A DNA stretch of 6,045 nt. Origin: Oscillospiraceae bacterium. Its GTDB lineage: Bacteria > Bacillota > Clostridia > Oscillospirales > Acutalibacteraceae. A program made the position numbers and the translations under genes. Below, one piece after another: positions 1 to 5,905 of the stretch. Positions within the stretch are counted from its first letter, which is position 1. Every line of letters begins with the position of its first letter. The stretch covers positions 1-6,045 of the forward strand of contig JAFLUO010000096.1 of assembly GCA_022508705.1 (NCBI GenBank). Direction: 5' to 3'. The notes beneath the pieces are model-generated. The model worked only from the letters and a program-made list of their open reading frames with translations. It searched no databases and had not been told where the DNA came from.

Positions 1-4
1 ATAC

Positions 5-36
5 AATCTGACGAAAAATCTGACTACGCAATCTGC
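5..36 (+). repeat. Short direct repeats AATCTG(AC)
   Basis: AATCTGAC occurs at 5-12 and 17-24, and AATCTGC at 30-36, a spacing of 12-13 bases. They lie at the left edge, just before or at the 5' side of the T-box leader. The third copy may take part in lower Stem I. Three short copies in AT-rich DNA may be chance, and the upstream context is cut off. Confidence 0.35.
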
Positions 37-197
37 ACACTATAATCAATCAGTGCCTACTTAAAACTTTTAGAGAAAAGGTGTCATCGGCTGAAAGCGC
101 CTTTAAGTTTTATATTGTGAAGTGCGCTTAATAGCTGGCAGGGGGAATAAAGTATCTCTGCACGGGTGACTCCGTTATTTGTCTTAGAGTTATAAAA

Positions 198-226
198 CGG
201 AGTGGAACCGCGATTATTCGCCTTCG
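198..226 (+). promoter_or_regulatory. T-box antiterminator with tRNA acceptor-end bulge
   Basis: The antiterminator folds exactly as in the family. Helix A1 pairs CGGAG (198-202) with CTTCG (222-226), including one G-U. The seven-base bulge TGGAACC (203-209) carries TGGA, which pairs with the NCCA end of uncharged tRNA. Helix A2 pairs GCG (210-212) with CGC (219-221) around loop ATTATT. Its 3' strand shares bases 220-226 with the terminator's 5' arm, so the two structures are mutually exclusive. Confidence 0.88.
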
Positions 227-259
227 AGGCCTTTTGGGCTTTGAAGGCTTTTCTAATTT
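220..259 (+). terminator. Riboswitch-controlled intrinsic terminator of the T-box leader
   Basis: A 12-bp stem (220-231 with 237-248) with two G-U pairs and a five-base loop TTTTG is followed by TTTTCTAATTT (249-259). It ends 10 bases before the cysE ribosome site. When tRNA-Cys is charged, this hairpin should form and stop transcription before cysE; when the antiterminator forms, its 5' arm is taken up. Read directly from the sequence; the switching logic is established for T-boxes. Confidence 0.92.
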
Positions 260-283
260 CCTGGATTTTAAGGAGATGATACA

Positions 284-931
284 GTGTTTGAACAGTTAAA
301 AGAGGATATAGCAACCGTTAAAGAAAGAGACCCGGCGGCTAAATCGGGTGCGGAAATTCTTTTTCTGTACCCCGGTCTTAAAGCTATAAGAATGTACAGA
401 AAAGCCCATTGGTTCTGGAATCATAATCATAAATTTATTGCCCGTTCAATTTCGCAAAGAGCCGTAAGAAAAACGGGAATTGAAATTCACCCTGCCGCCA
501 AAATAGGCAAACGCTTTTTTATTGACCACGGCGCAGGCGTTGTAATCGGCGAAACGACTGAAATCGGCGATGATGTTACAGTTTATCAGGGTGTAACGTT
601 GGGCGGTACGGGCAAGGATGTGGGCAAACGCCACCCTACAATCGGCAACGGAGTTTTAATAGGCTCAGGAGCTAAAGTCTTAGGACCGTTTAAGGTAGGG
701 GATAACTCGAATATTGCGGCAGGCGCTGTTGTGCTGGACGAAATTCCCCCAAATTCAACGGCTGTGGGCGTTCCTGCAAGAGTCGTAAAGCAGGGCGGTG
801 TTCGTGTGGATATACTTGACCAGATTCATATTCCCGACCCCGTAGCACAAGAGCTCTGCAAAATGGCAATAAGAATTGAAAACCTTGAAAAAGAGATAAA
901 AGATTATAAATTAAAGGAGCAAGAAAAATGA
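284..931 (+). CDS. cysE: Serine O-acetyltransferase
   Basis: Transfers acetyl from acetyl-CoA to L-serine, giving O-acetylserine for cysteine synthase; cytosolic. The 215-residue product has an N-terminal helical domain (about 1-65, with RDPAAKSG at 16-22 and LYPGLKAI at 28-35) and a left-handed beta-helix of hexapeptide repeats (about 66-170). Catalytic-type histidines lie in IDHGAGVVIGE (His82) and KRHPTIG (His117), 35 residues apart as in the E. coli enzyme; LGGTGK follows the family. The length matches the short Firmicute form. The C-terminal tail is a charged helix ending in Lys, without the terminal Ile used by E. coli CysE to dock into CysK, so the canonical cysteine synthase complex may not form (inference). 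The GTG start is fixed by AAGGAG at 270-275, eight bases upstream. The stop overlaps the cysS start by four bases, implying coupled translation. Controlled by the T-box leader. Confidence 0.96.
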   Translation: MFEQLKEDIATVKERDPAAKSGAEILFLYPGLKAIRMYRKAHWFWNHNHKFIARSISQRAVRKTGIEIHPAAKIGKRFFIDHGAGVVIGETTEIGDDVTVYQGVTLGGTGKDVGKRHPTIGNGVLIGSGAKVLGPFKVGDNSNIAAGAVVLDEIPPNSTAVGVPARVVKQGGVRVDILDQIHIPDPVAQELCKMAIRIENLEKEIKDYKLKEQEK

Positions 932-2328
932 AAATATACAATACTCTCACAAGAAGAAAAGAAGAACTGAAAACGATCACTCCGGGCGAGGTTAAAATTT
1001 ACGCCTGCGGACCGACTGTTTATAACTACATTCATATCGGAAATGCAAGACCCCTTTGCGTATTTGACACTTTCCGCCGTTATCTTGAATACAGAGGTTA
1101 CAAAGTAAATTTTGTTCAGAATTTTACCGATATTGACGACAAAATCATTAAAAAAGCCCTTGAAGAAAATTCCGATTACAAAACAGTTTCAGAAAAATAC
1201 ATTGAAGAGTTCTGGAAAGACGTTAAGGGTATGAATTTCCGTGAGGCTACGGTTCACCCGAAAGCTACGGAAAATATTGACGAAATCATCAGTATTATCA
1301 GCACTCTCGTTGAAAAAGGCTATGCTTATCCCGTGGAAAACGGCGACGTTTATTTCAGTCCGAAGAAATTCAATGAATACGGAAAGCTGTCACATCAGCC
1401 CCTTGAGGATTTAGAGGCAGGCGCAAGAATAAATATAGGCGAACTAAAAAAAGAGCCTATGGATTTTGCTCTTTGGAAAGGCGCAAAGCCGGGCGAACCT
1501 TATTGGGACTCTCCCTGGGGCAAGGGCAGACCGGGTTGGCATATTGAATGCTCTGCAATGGTACGCCGATACCTCGGTGACACCATTGATGTTCATTGCG
1601 GCGGTCAGGATTTGATTTTCCCGCATCACGAAAACGAAATTGCGCAGTCGGAGTGCTGCAACGGAGTTCCATTTGCAAATTATTGGATGCACAACGGCTA
1701 CATTAACGTTGATAACGTAAAAATGTCAAAATCCCTCGGCAATTTCTTTACAGTTCGTGACGTTGCCGAGAAGTACGGGTATGAGCCCATACGTTATCTC
1801 ATGATTTCCTCACAGTACAGAAGTCCCATAAATTACAGTGTTGATATTATTGAGCAGTGCAAAGCGTCGCTTCAGCGCCTTTACACCTGCCGTGATAATT
1901 TGGATTTTGCTATAGAGAACGGTGCAGATACGATTCCTGAAAATGCAGATGAAATCAAGAATCTGCTTTCTTCTCGCCGTGAGCAGTTTATTACTGCAAT
2001 GGATGACGACCTTAATACAGCAGACGCAATTTCAGCGGTGTTTGAGCTTGTCCGTGATATCAATACTAATATTATAGGTGAAAATGCCTCAAAGGAACTT
2101 GCTGAATTTGCCGCAAACCTTTTTGACGAGTTGACAGGCGTTCTCGGTCTTGTTTATAACAGAAAAAAGGACTCCCTTGACGGTGAAATCGAGGCTATGA
2201 TACTTGCCCGCCAAAATGCCCGAAAGGAAAAGAATTGGGCAGAGGCAGACAGAATCCGTGACGAGCTGAAAGCTCAGGGTATTATTCTTGAAGACACACC
2301 GCAGGGTGTAAAATGGCACAGGGCATAA
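928..2328 (+). CDS. cysS: Cysteinyl-tRNA synthetase
   Basis: Class I aminoacyl-tRNA synthetase that charges tRNA-Cys in the cytosol. At 466 residues it is full length for the family. Seen: the HIGH-type motif HIGN (36-39) in a CGPTVYNYIHIGNARP context; KMSKS (265-269) on the second ATP-binding loop; zinc ligands Cys27, Cys208 (in WHIECSAM), His233 and Glu237 (in FPHHENE), matching E. coli Cys28/Cys209/His234/Glu238 with an offset of one; then a helical bundle and a small C-terminal anticodon-binding region ending in GVKWHR. All key residues are intact. AAGGAG (914-919) sits eight bases before the ATG, inside the end of cysE. It is the second gene of the T-box operon, so tRNA-Cys starvation raises its own charging enzyme. 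The stop directly abuts the stop of the convergent lipoprotein gene. Confidence 0.98.
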   Translation: MKIYNTLTRRKEELKTITPGEVKIYACGPTVYNYIHIGNARPLCVFDTFRRYLEYRGYKVNFVQNFTDIDDKIIKKALEENSDYKTVSEKYIEEFWKDVKGMNFREATVHPKATENIDEIISIISTLVEKGYAYPVENGDVYFSPKKFNEYGKLSHQPLEDLEAGARINIGELKKEPMDFALWKGAKPGEPYWDSPWGKGRPGWHIECSAMVRRYLGDTIDVHCGGQDLIFPHHENEIAQSECCNGVPFANYWMHNGYINVDNVKMSKSLGNFFTVRDVAEKYGYEPIRYLMISSQYRSPINYSVDIIEQCKASLQRLYTCRDNLDFAIENGADTIPENADEIKNLLSSRREQFITAMDDDLNTADAISAVFELVRDINTNIIGENASKELAEFAANLFDELTGVLGLVYNRKKDSLDGEIEAMILARQNARKEKNWAEADRIRDELKAQGIILEDTPQGVKWHRA

Positions 2329-2814
2329 TTAAACCCTTTCGCAGAAAATCGTAACGGAGAATTCGTTCGTAATAACAGAATATTTGAACTTACCGACGGT
2401 ATTCAACTGATTGCCGTCGGTAAATTTTATGTTATCGACAGTAATTTTACAGTTCTGAAATGTCTGTTCAACACTATCTTTAGAGTTTAATGTGAAAACA
2501 GAAACACACTTTTCATAATCGTCCAAAAATTCAGCCAATTCGCTTTCATTTTCTTTAGGCAGCATTGCCGAAACCCCGCTGATGTTATTGTTACTGCCTA
2601 AATAAAATACAAAAAGAAAAGAATCAATTTTACAATAAACTGTGTTGCTTTCCTCGTTTTTTTCAAGTAACATAGACTCTTCTTGGAGTATTAGCCCGTA
2701 ATCTTTATTTATTCTGTCGGAAAATTCGCCGATCCCCATTTTAGCCTCTCTTGAGCATCCGCACAAAACAATTAAAGTTACAAAAATCAAAAAAAGTGAA
2801 ATTTTCTTCCTCAT
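2329..2814 (-). CDS. Small predicted lipoprotein of unknown function
   Basis: I do not recognise the family. The 161-residue product starts with a typical lipoprotein signal: basic MRKK, a hydrophobic core (about 5-17), and lipobox LCGC with lipidation expected at Cys20. The mature part (about 140 residues) is mixed alpha/beta in character, polar and acidic (e.g. PKENESELAEFLDDYEKC at 86-103), with four further cysteines (61, 103, 122, 158), so it should be anchored to the outer face of the membrane. Start choice: the frame stays open upstream to 2928, but the Met at 2814 directly precedes the signal peptide and has an AAAGGGCGG ribosome-site-like stretch just upstream, while the upstream extension is AT-rich and overlaps the rightward promoter. 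It is convergent with cysS (no base between stops) and divergent from the adaptor gene. No clear terminator of its own is visible. Confidence 0.8.
   Translation of the reverse strand: MRKKISLFLIFVTLIVLCGCSREAKMGIGEFSDRINKDYGLILQEESMLLEKNEESNTVYCKIDSFLFVFYLGSNNNISGVSAMLPKENESELAEFLDDYEKCVSVFTLNSKDSVEQTFQNCKITVDNIKFTDGNQLNTVGKFKYSVITNEFSVTIFCERV
2390..2430 (+). terminator. Candidate cysES terminator inside the convergent lipoprotein gene
   Basis: A 12-bp inverted repeat pairs 2390-2401 with 2412-2423 (core TTACCGACGG and CCGTCGGTAA perfect, one G-U near the loop) around a ten-base loop. On the plus strand it is followed by ATTTTATGTTAT, moderately T-rich; on the minus strand no T tract follows. 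It starts 62 bases after the cysS stop and would end the rightward transcript inside the antisense lipoprotein coding region. The hairpin is certain as a sequence; terminator function is inference because the T tract is interrupted. Confidence 0.5.
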
Positions 2815-2893
2815 TTTTAACCGCCCTTTATGATGTTTACTGATATATATGAAAAATGTGAACGAAAATTTACAATTATTTTCAAAAAATCTA

Positions 2894-2922
2894 TTGGAAA
2901 AAATACCAAATTTTATTATAAT
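2894..2922 (+). promoter_or_regulatory. Sigma-A-type promoter for the adaptor/permease unit
   Basis: A perfect -10 box TATAAT (2917-2922) lies 17 bases after TTGGAA (2894-2899, four of six matches to the -35 consensus). Transcription should start near 2929, giving a leader of about 30 bases before the GTG at 2958. It lies in the 143-base divergent region between the lipoprotein and adaptor genes. I found no equally good promoter for the leftward lipoprotein gene in the same gap. Confidence 0.7.
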
Positions 2923-2957
2923 TAGCACATATAGATTTTATTTAAGGTCGTGTTATC

Positions 2958-4523
2958 GTGTTCAAAAATTTCAAGAAAAAAAGCACAAAGTCTAAAATCG
3001 CAATTATAGCTTTATTTGTTGTTATTCTGACTTTGGTGATTTATGTTTTATACGAGCAGTTCAAGCCCGAAAAACCTGCCGAATATGAAATGGCAGCCGT
3101 GACAAGGGGCTCGATTACCGATTCGCTTGAAGTCAGCGGAACGGTACAGTCAGGCTATTCCCATAATTATATTGCCATTGAGGGTGTTATTGCGGAAACA
3201 GTTAACGCTCATGTGGGCGATGAAGTAAAAAAAGGCGACCTTTTAGCTACCTTTAATGTGAGCGGTGCGGCACAGTACCTTGCCGCCGCTAAAAAGGATT
3301 ACGATTCTGCCCTTAAGGATTATAACGATGCAGTAGCCTCCTCAAACAGTGCATCTTCCAATAAAGCCAAAAATGAAAAGGCAATAAAAGATAAAAAAGC
3401 TGAAATAGCCGCCAAGGAAAAGGAAATTGCGGCTTTGGAAAGTCAGCTTGAGTCATCAGAGTTAACAGTTACAGAGTCTTCCATACCGCAAGAGCAAATA
3501 GACGCTATTGCAAATTCCATGCGTGAGAACGGCGCTACTGAGGAAGAAATAAGTGCATTTATCGAGGCTTCATCTTCAGTAACAATTCCGACGGTGGCAA
3601 ATAATAATGCGCTTTATCAGTCACTTATTCAAAAGAATTTAGAGCTTTCTCAGCTTAATGCAGAACTCACGTCCTTGCAGGCAGAAAGCGCTTTGAATAT
3701 AAATATTGATAACGACAGCTTTATTGACACACTCAAAAATATTGCAGACAGCAAGAAGCAGGCTTATGAAAGCATTCAATCTGTTTACAATGAGCTTAAA
3801 AACGGCTGGTATGCGGACAAAGACGGTATTATTACAAAGGTAAATATAAAACCGGGTGAAACCTTTGTACCCGTTGCGGAAAGCTCTGATGCTTACGGCT
3901 TGGGGTCCCTTTTCGGAAGCACTCAATACAGCGGAATTTTATCATCTATTATCGGCTCGTCTGATGATTCTTATCTTGGCACAGGCGTAACCTTAGACAG
4001 CTATGAAGACCTTATAGTTTCCGTTGCAGTAGGAAAGAGTGACCTTATTAAAATAAGCACGGGAATGAAAGCTACCGTAACAAGCCTTGATACGGAGTAT
4101 GACGCTGAAATTATATATGTTGCGGCATCCGCTTCTGAGCAAAACGGGCTTGACTTAGGCTCAATAGCAGGTAATCTATTGGGCGGCTCAGGTTCTTCGG
4201 GCGGCGCGCTTGTAGAGGTTAAAATCAAAAAACCCGATAGGAACGTCGTAATAGGCTTTGACGCAGATGTAAAAATAGCTCTTAATTCAGTAGATGACGT
4301 TTTGAAGGTTCCCGTTGAAGCGGTACTTTACGACAGCGGCTCATATTACGTTTATATTTATGACAGCAAAAACGGTGTTGTTAAAAAGCAAAACATCACC
4401 CACGGCATTCTTGACGACACCCATTATCAGATAATCTCAGGTGTCGATGAGGGCGACATGGTAATTAAGAGTCCTGACCCGTCGCTGGAAGACGGAGCAA
4501 AGGTTGAGCAGAAAAAAGCATAA
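2958..4523 (+). CDS. HlyD/MacA-family membrane fusion protein (ABC exporter adaptor)
   Basis: Adaptor subunit expected to work with the adjacent MacB-type permease in export across the membrane. The 521-residue product has a basic N-terminus, one membrane anchor (about 14-32), a first half-lipoyl/barrel strand region (about 45-100, with GDEVKKGDLLATF), a long charged coiled-coil arm (about 105-172), a 50-residue non-coiled tip segment (about 173-222), a returning helix (about 223-281), the second half-lipoyl piece GWYADKDGIITKVNIKPGE (283-301), and a beta-barrel and membrane-proximal domain (about 350-515, with LKVPVEAVLYD). Two Gly/Ser-rich loops (about 308-343 and 394-416) make it longer than a typical MacA. 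The GTG start has a weak AAGG site (2944-2947). The permease follows 13 bases downstream, so the two are cotranscribed. The cargo is unknown; in a Gram-positive there is no TolC partner, and related pairs export peptides, antibiotics or lantibiotics. Confidence 0.9.
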   Translation: MFKNFKKKSTKSKIAIIALFVVILTLVIYVLYEQFKPEKPAEYEMAAVTRGSITDSLEVSGTVQSGYSHNYIAIEGVIAETVNAHVGDEVKKGDLLATFNVSGAAQYLAAAKKDYDSALKDYNDAVASSNSASSNKAKNEKAIKDKKAEIAAKEKEIAALESQLESSELTVTESSIPQEQIDAIANSMRENGATEEEISAFIEASSSVTIPTVANNNALYQSLIQKNLELSQLNAELTSLQAESALNINIDNDSFIDTLKNIADSKKQAYESIQSVYNELKNGWYADKDGIITKVNIKPGETFVPVAESSDAYGLGSLFGSTQYSGILSSIIGSSDDSYLGTGVTLDSYEDLIVSVAVGKSDLIKISTGMKATVTSLDTEYDAEIIYVAASASEQNGLDLGSIAGNLLGGSGSSGGALVEVKIKKPDRNVVIGFDADVKIALNSVDDVLKVPVEAVLYDSGSYYVYIYDSKNGVVKKQNITHGILDDTHYQIISGVDEGDMVIKSPDPSLEDGAKVEQKKA

Positions 4524-4536
4524 GAGGTGTTAAAGC

Positions 4537-5781
4537 TTGAGTATTAAAGAAAACATTCGTATTGCCGTTTTCAGTATCAAGATCAATATGATGCGCTCAC
4601 TGCTTACTATGCTCGGAATCATTATCGGTGTAGCTTCTGTTATTGCCGTTATTACCGTGGGTGACGGCGGCAGGGATTACATTGTAGGCATGATTCGCAA
4701 TATGGGAAGCAGTGCCATAGCTTTAACAGTTAACAGCAGAGTTGCATCTGATGACGATTATTTTACGGACAGAGATATTGAAGCGATAAAAAAGCTTGAC
4801 GGTGTGCAGTACGCTTCAATGCAGACAATGGCAATGTGCCAGATAACCGTTAATGAACAAACCGGCTTTTTAATGGGTATAGGCGGTAATACAGATATGC
4901 AGATGTTAATGCGCACTGCGTGCCTGTATGGCAGGTATTTTACTGAGGAAGAATATGAGCAGGGTAAAAACGTTTGCGTTATTGACGTGGGAAGTGCAGT
5001 TCAGCTTTTCGGTCAAAAAAATGTTGTAGGTGAATATCTTCATTGCAAAGTTAATGATGTTACCGTGCCCTTAAAAATAATCGGCGTAGTTGACATTATG
5101 GCAAGCTACGGCATGAATACCGAAGATATGATGAACAGTATGTCGTCAATGTCGGGCGGAATGCAGGTTATGAGCTGTATGGCGCTTATGCCTGCAACCA
5201 TTGTCAGTAACTTAGGCGGCAGTTCAAACCGTTACGATACCGTGAATATTACATGTTATGATGAAAGTCAGCTTGACGGCATCGGAGCATCGGCGTTAAA
5301 TTACGTCCGCTCTCTTCACGGTAACTATGATAAAGAGTGTTACTCGGTTACAAACTACGCAACTTATATTGATTTGCTTGATACGGTTATTAACGTATTC
5401 ACAATTTTTATTGCGGCAGTCAGCGCAATTTCTCTTGTTGTAGGCGGAATTGGCGTTATGAACATAATGCTCGTATCAATAACAGAGCGAACAAGGGAAA
5501 TCGGTATCAGAAAATCTCTGGGAGCTAAAACAGGCACAATTCTTTTCCAATTCCTTACCGAATCGGTAATCCTTTGCCTTATAGGCGGCTCCATAGGCTT
5601 GCTGATAGGCGTTGCTTCAGCGGCTTTGGTGTCGTACATCATGGCAGTTCCGCTTGCCGTTAAATTCTCAACGGTGGCAATAGCTATCGGGTTCTCTTCT
5701 GCAATAGGCATAGTATTCGGCGTATATCCCGCAAGAAGAGCCGCCAAAATGCCGCCGATTGAAGCTCTTCGCAGAGACTGA
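4537..5781 (+). CDS. MacB/FtsX-type ABC transporter permease
   Basis: Integral membrane subunit of a type VII (MacB-like) ABC transporter. The 414 residues follow the family layout: TM1 (about 20-42, MLGIIIGVASVIAVITVGDG), a large extracytoplasmic MacB-type domain (about 43-283), TM2 (about 284-314), the conserved cytoplasmic segment SITERTREIGIRKSLGAK (314-331) that in MacB meets the ATPase, TM3 (about 340-366), TM4 (about 375-397), and a C-terminal YPARRAAKMPPIEALR tail. No Walker A or signature motif is present, so it is a permease without a fused ATPase. Start: TTG at 4537, seven bases after GAGGTG (4524-4529); homology begins at the very first residues (IRIAVFSIKINMMRS), so a later start is unlikely. 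The extracytoplasmic domain is oddly Met-rich, with 10 Met in residues 188-218, and holds seven Cys. A strong terminator follows, closing the unit with no ATPase gene. Confidence 0.93.
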   Translation: MSIKENIRIAVFSIKINMMRSLLTMLGIIIGVASVIAVITVGDGGRDYIVGMIRNMGSSAIALTVNSRVASDDDYFTDRDIEAIKKLDGVQYASMQTMAMCQITVNEQTGFLMGIGGNTDMQMLMRTACLYGRYFTEEEYEQGKNVCVIDVGSAVQLFGQKNVVGEYLHCKVNDVTVPLKIIGVVDIMASYGMNTEDMMNSMSSMSGGMQVMSCMALMPATIVSNLGGSSNRYDTVNITCYDESQLDGIGASALNYVRSLHGNYDKECYSVTNYATYIDLLDTVINVFTIFIAAVSAISLVVGGIGVMNIMLVSITERTREIGIRKSLGAKTGTILFQFLTESVILCLIGGSIGLLIGVASAALVSYIMAVPLAVKFSTVAIAIGFSSAIGIVFGVYPARRAAKMPPIEALRRD

Positions 5782-5808
5782 GCAAAAAATAAATAAATTG
5801 TTTATGTA

Positions 5809-5838
5809 ACTCCTCTGATTTTTCAGGGGAGTTTTTTT
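5809..5838 (+). terminator. Intrinsic terminator of the adaptor/permease unit
   Basis: A 10-bp stem pairs ACTCCTCTGA (5809-5818) with TCAGGGGAGT (5823-5832), with one G-U, around loop TTTT, followed by a run of seven T ending at 5838. It lies 27 bases after the permease stop. Textbook rho-independent terminator on the plus strand; it ends the two-gene unit. Confidence 0.95.
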
Positions 5839-5870
5839 GCGCCCGTTTTAGAAATTTACTGAAAAAATAA

Positions 5871-5892
5871 TGAATATACAAATGTATATTCA
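5871..5892. promoter_or_regulatory. Perfect palindrome with TACA-AA-TGTA core, candidate operator
   Basis: Ten-base arms TGAATATACA (5871-5880) and TGTATATTCA (5883-5892) are perfectly complementary around a two-base AA spacer. The core matches TACANNTGTA, the operator pattern of the CopY/BlaI/MecI winged-helix repressor family. It lies in an AT-rich gene-free stretch after the terminator, and a -10-like TATATT (5885-5890) overlaps the right arm. A role as an operator for a gene beyond the right edge is inference; chance palindromes are more likely in AT-rich DNA, but 22 bases with no mismatch is notable. Confidence 0.5.
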
Positions 5893-5905
5893 AAAAGAAA
5901 TTTTC

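Larger units (their letters stand above)
33..259 (+). promoter_or_regulatory. T-box riboswitch (cysteine-specific) upstream of cysES
   Basis: A tRNA-sensing leader that lets transcription enter cysE-cysS when uncharged tRNA-Cys accumulates. Seen directly: the near-invariant T-box core GTGGAACCGCG (202-212); an AG-bulge-like AGAGA (72-76) below a 7-bp apical helix (77-83 with 98-104, one G-U); an 8-bp Stem I helix (TAAAACTT 62-69 with AAGTTTTA 105-112); the conserved GTGAAG stretch followed by specifier TGC (123-125), a Cys codon; the linker AGTA (151-154); a Stem II-like ACGGG/TCCGT hairpin (162-166 with 171-175); then the antiterminator and terminator. Lower Stem I pairing (33-36 with 138-141, 40-43 with 131-134) is tentative, so the 5' boundary is approximate. 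The Cys specifier agrees with the two genes controlled. Class assignment is very secure; the specifier call is strong but rests on position and context. Confidence 0.93.

Noticed and set aside
1..45. Open frame reading into a stop at 43-45, possibly the C-terminus of an upstream gene (peptide ending SDYAICTL)
   Set aside because: Only 14 codons are visible, a second frame is also open to 64, and the stretch overlaps the tentative lower Stem I of the T-box. There is not enough to call a partial gene.
20..46. Promoter for cysES: -10 TATAAT at 41-46 with a -35-like CTGACT at 20-25
   Set aside because: The -10 is perfect, but the -35 is weak and the spacer is only 15 bases. A start near 53 would remove the 5' strand of the tentative lower Stem I. 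The true promoter may be outside the window, so this is unresolved rather than called.
84..314. 76-codon minus-strand open frame across the T-box leader
   Set aside because: It is antisense to a structured RNA leader, has no recognisable protein features, and overlaps the start of cysE.
928..931. Possible frameshift or fusion at the cysE/cysS ATGA overlap
   Set aside because: Both proteins are complete at their ends and each has its own AAGGAG ribosome site, so this is ordinary translational coupling.
2161..2181. Minus-strand terminator for the lipoprotein gene (AAGG-GAGT-CCTT then T run) inside cysS
   Set aside because: The stem is only four base pairs and lies well inside cysS, about 150 bases past the lipoprotein stop.
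2815..2928. Longer lipoprotein start at 2928
   Set aside because: It would place 38 extra residues (rich in Phe, Ile and Lys) before a clear lipoprotein signal peptide, and the extension overlaps the rightward TATAAT box.
5364..5747. 127-codon minus-strand open frame opposite the permease
   Set aside because: It is the complement of conserved transmembrane coding sequence of the MacB-type permease. Its composition reflects that gene, and no family signal is seen.
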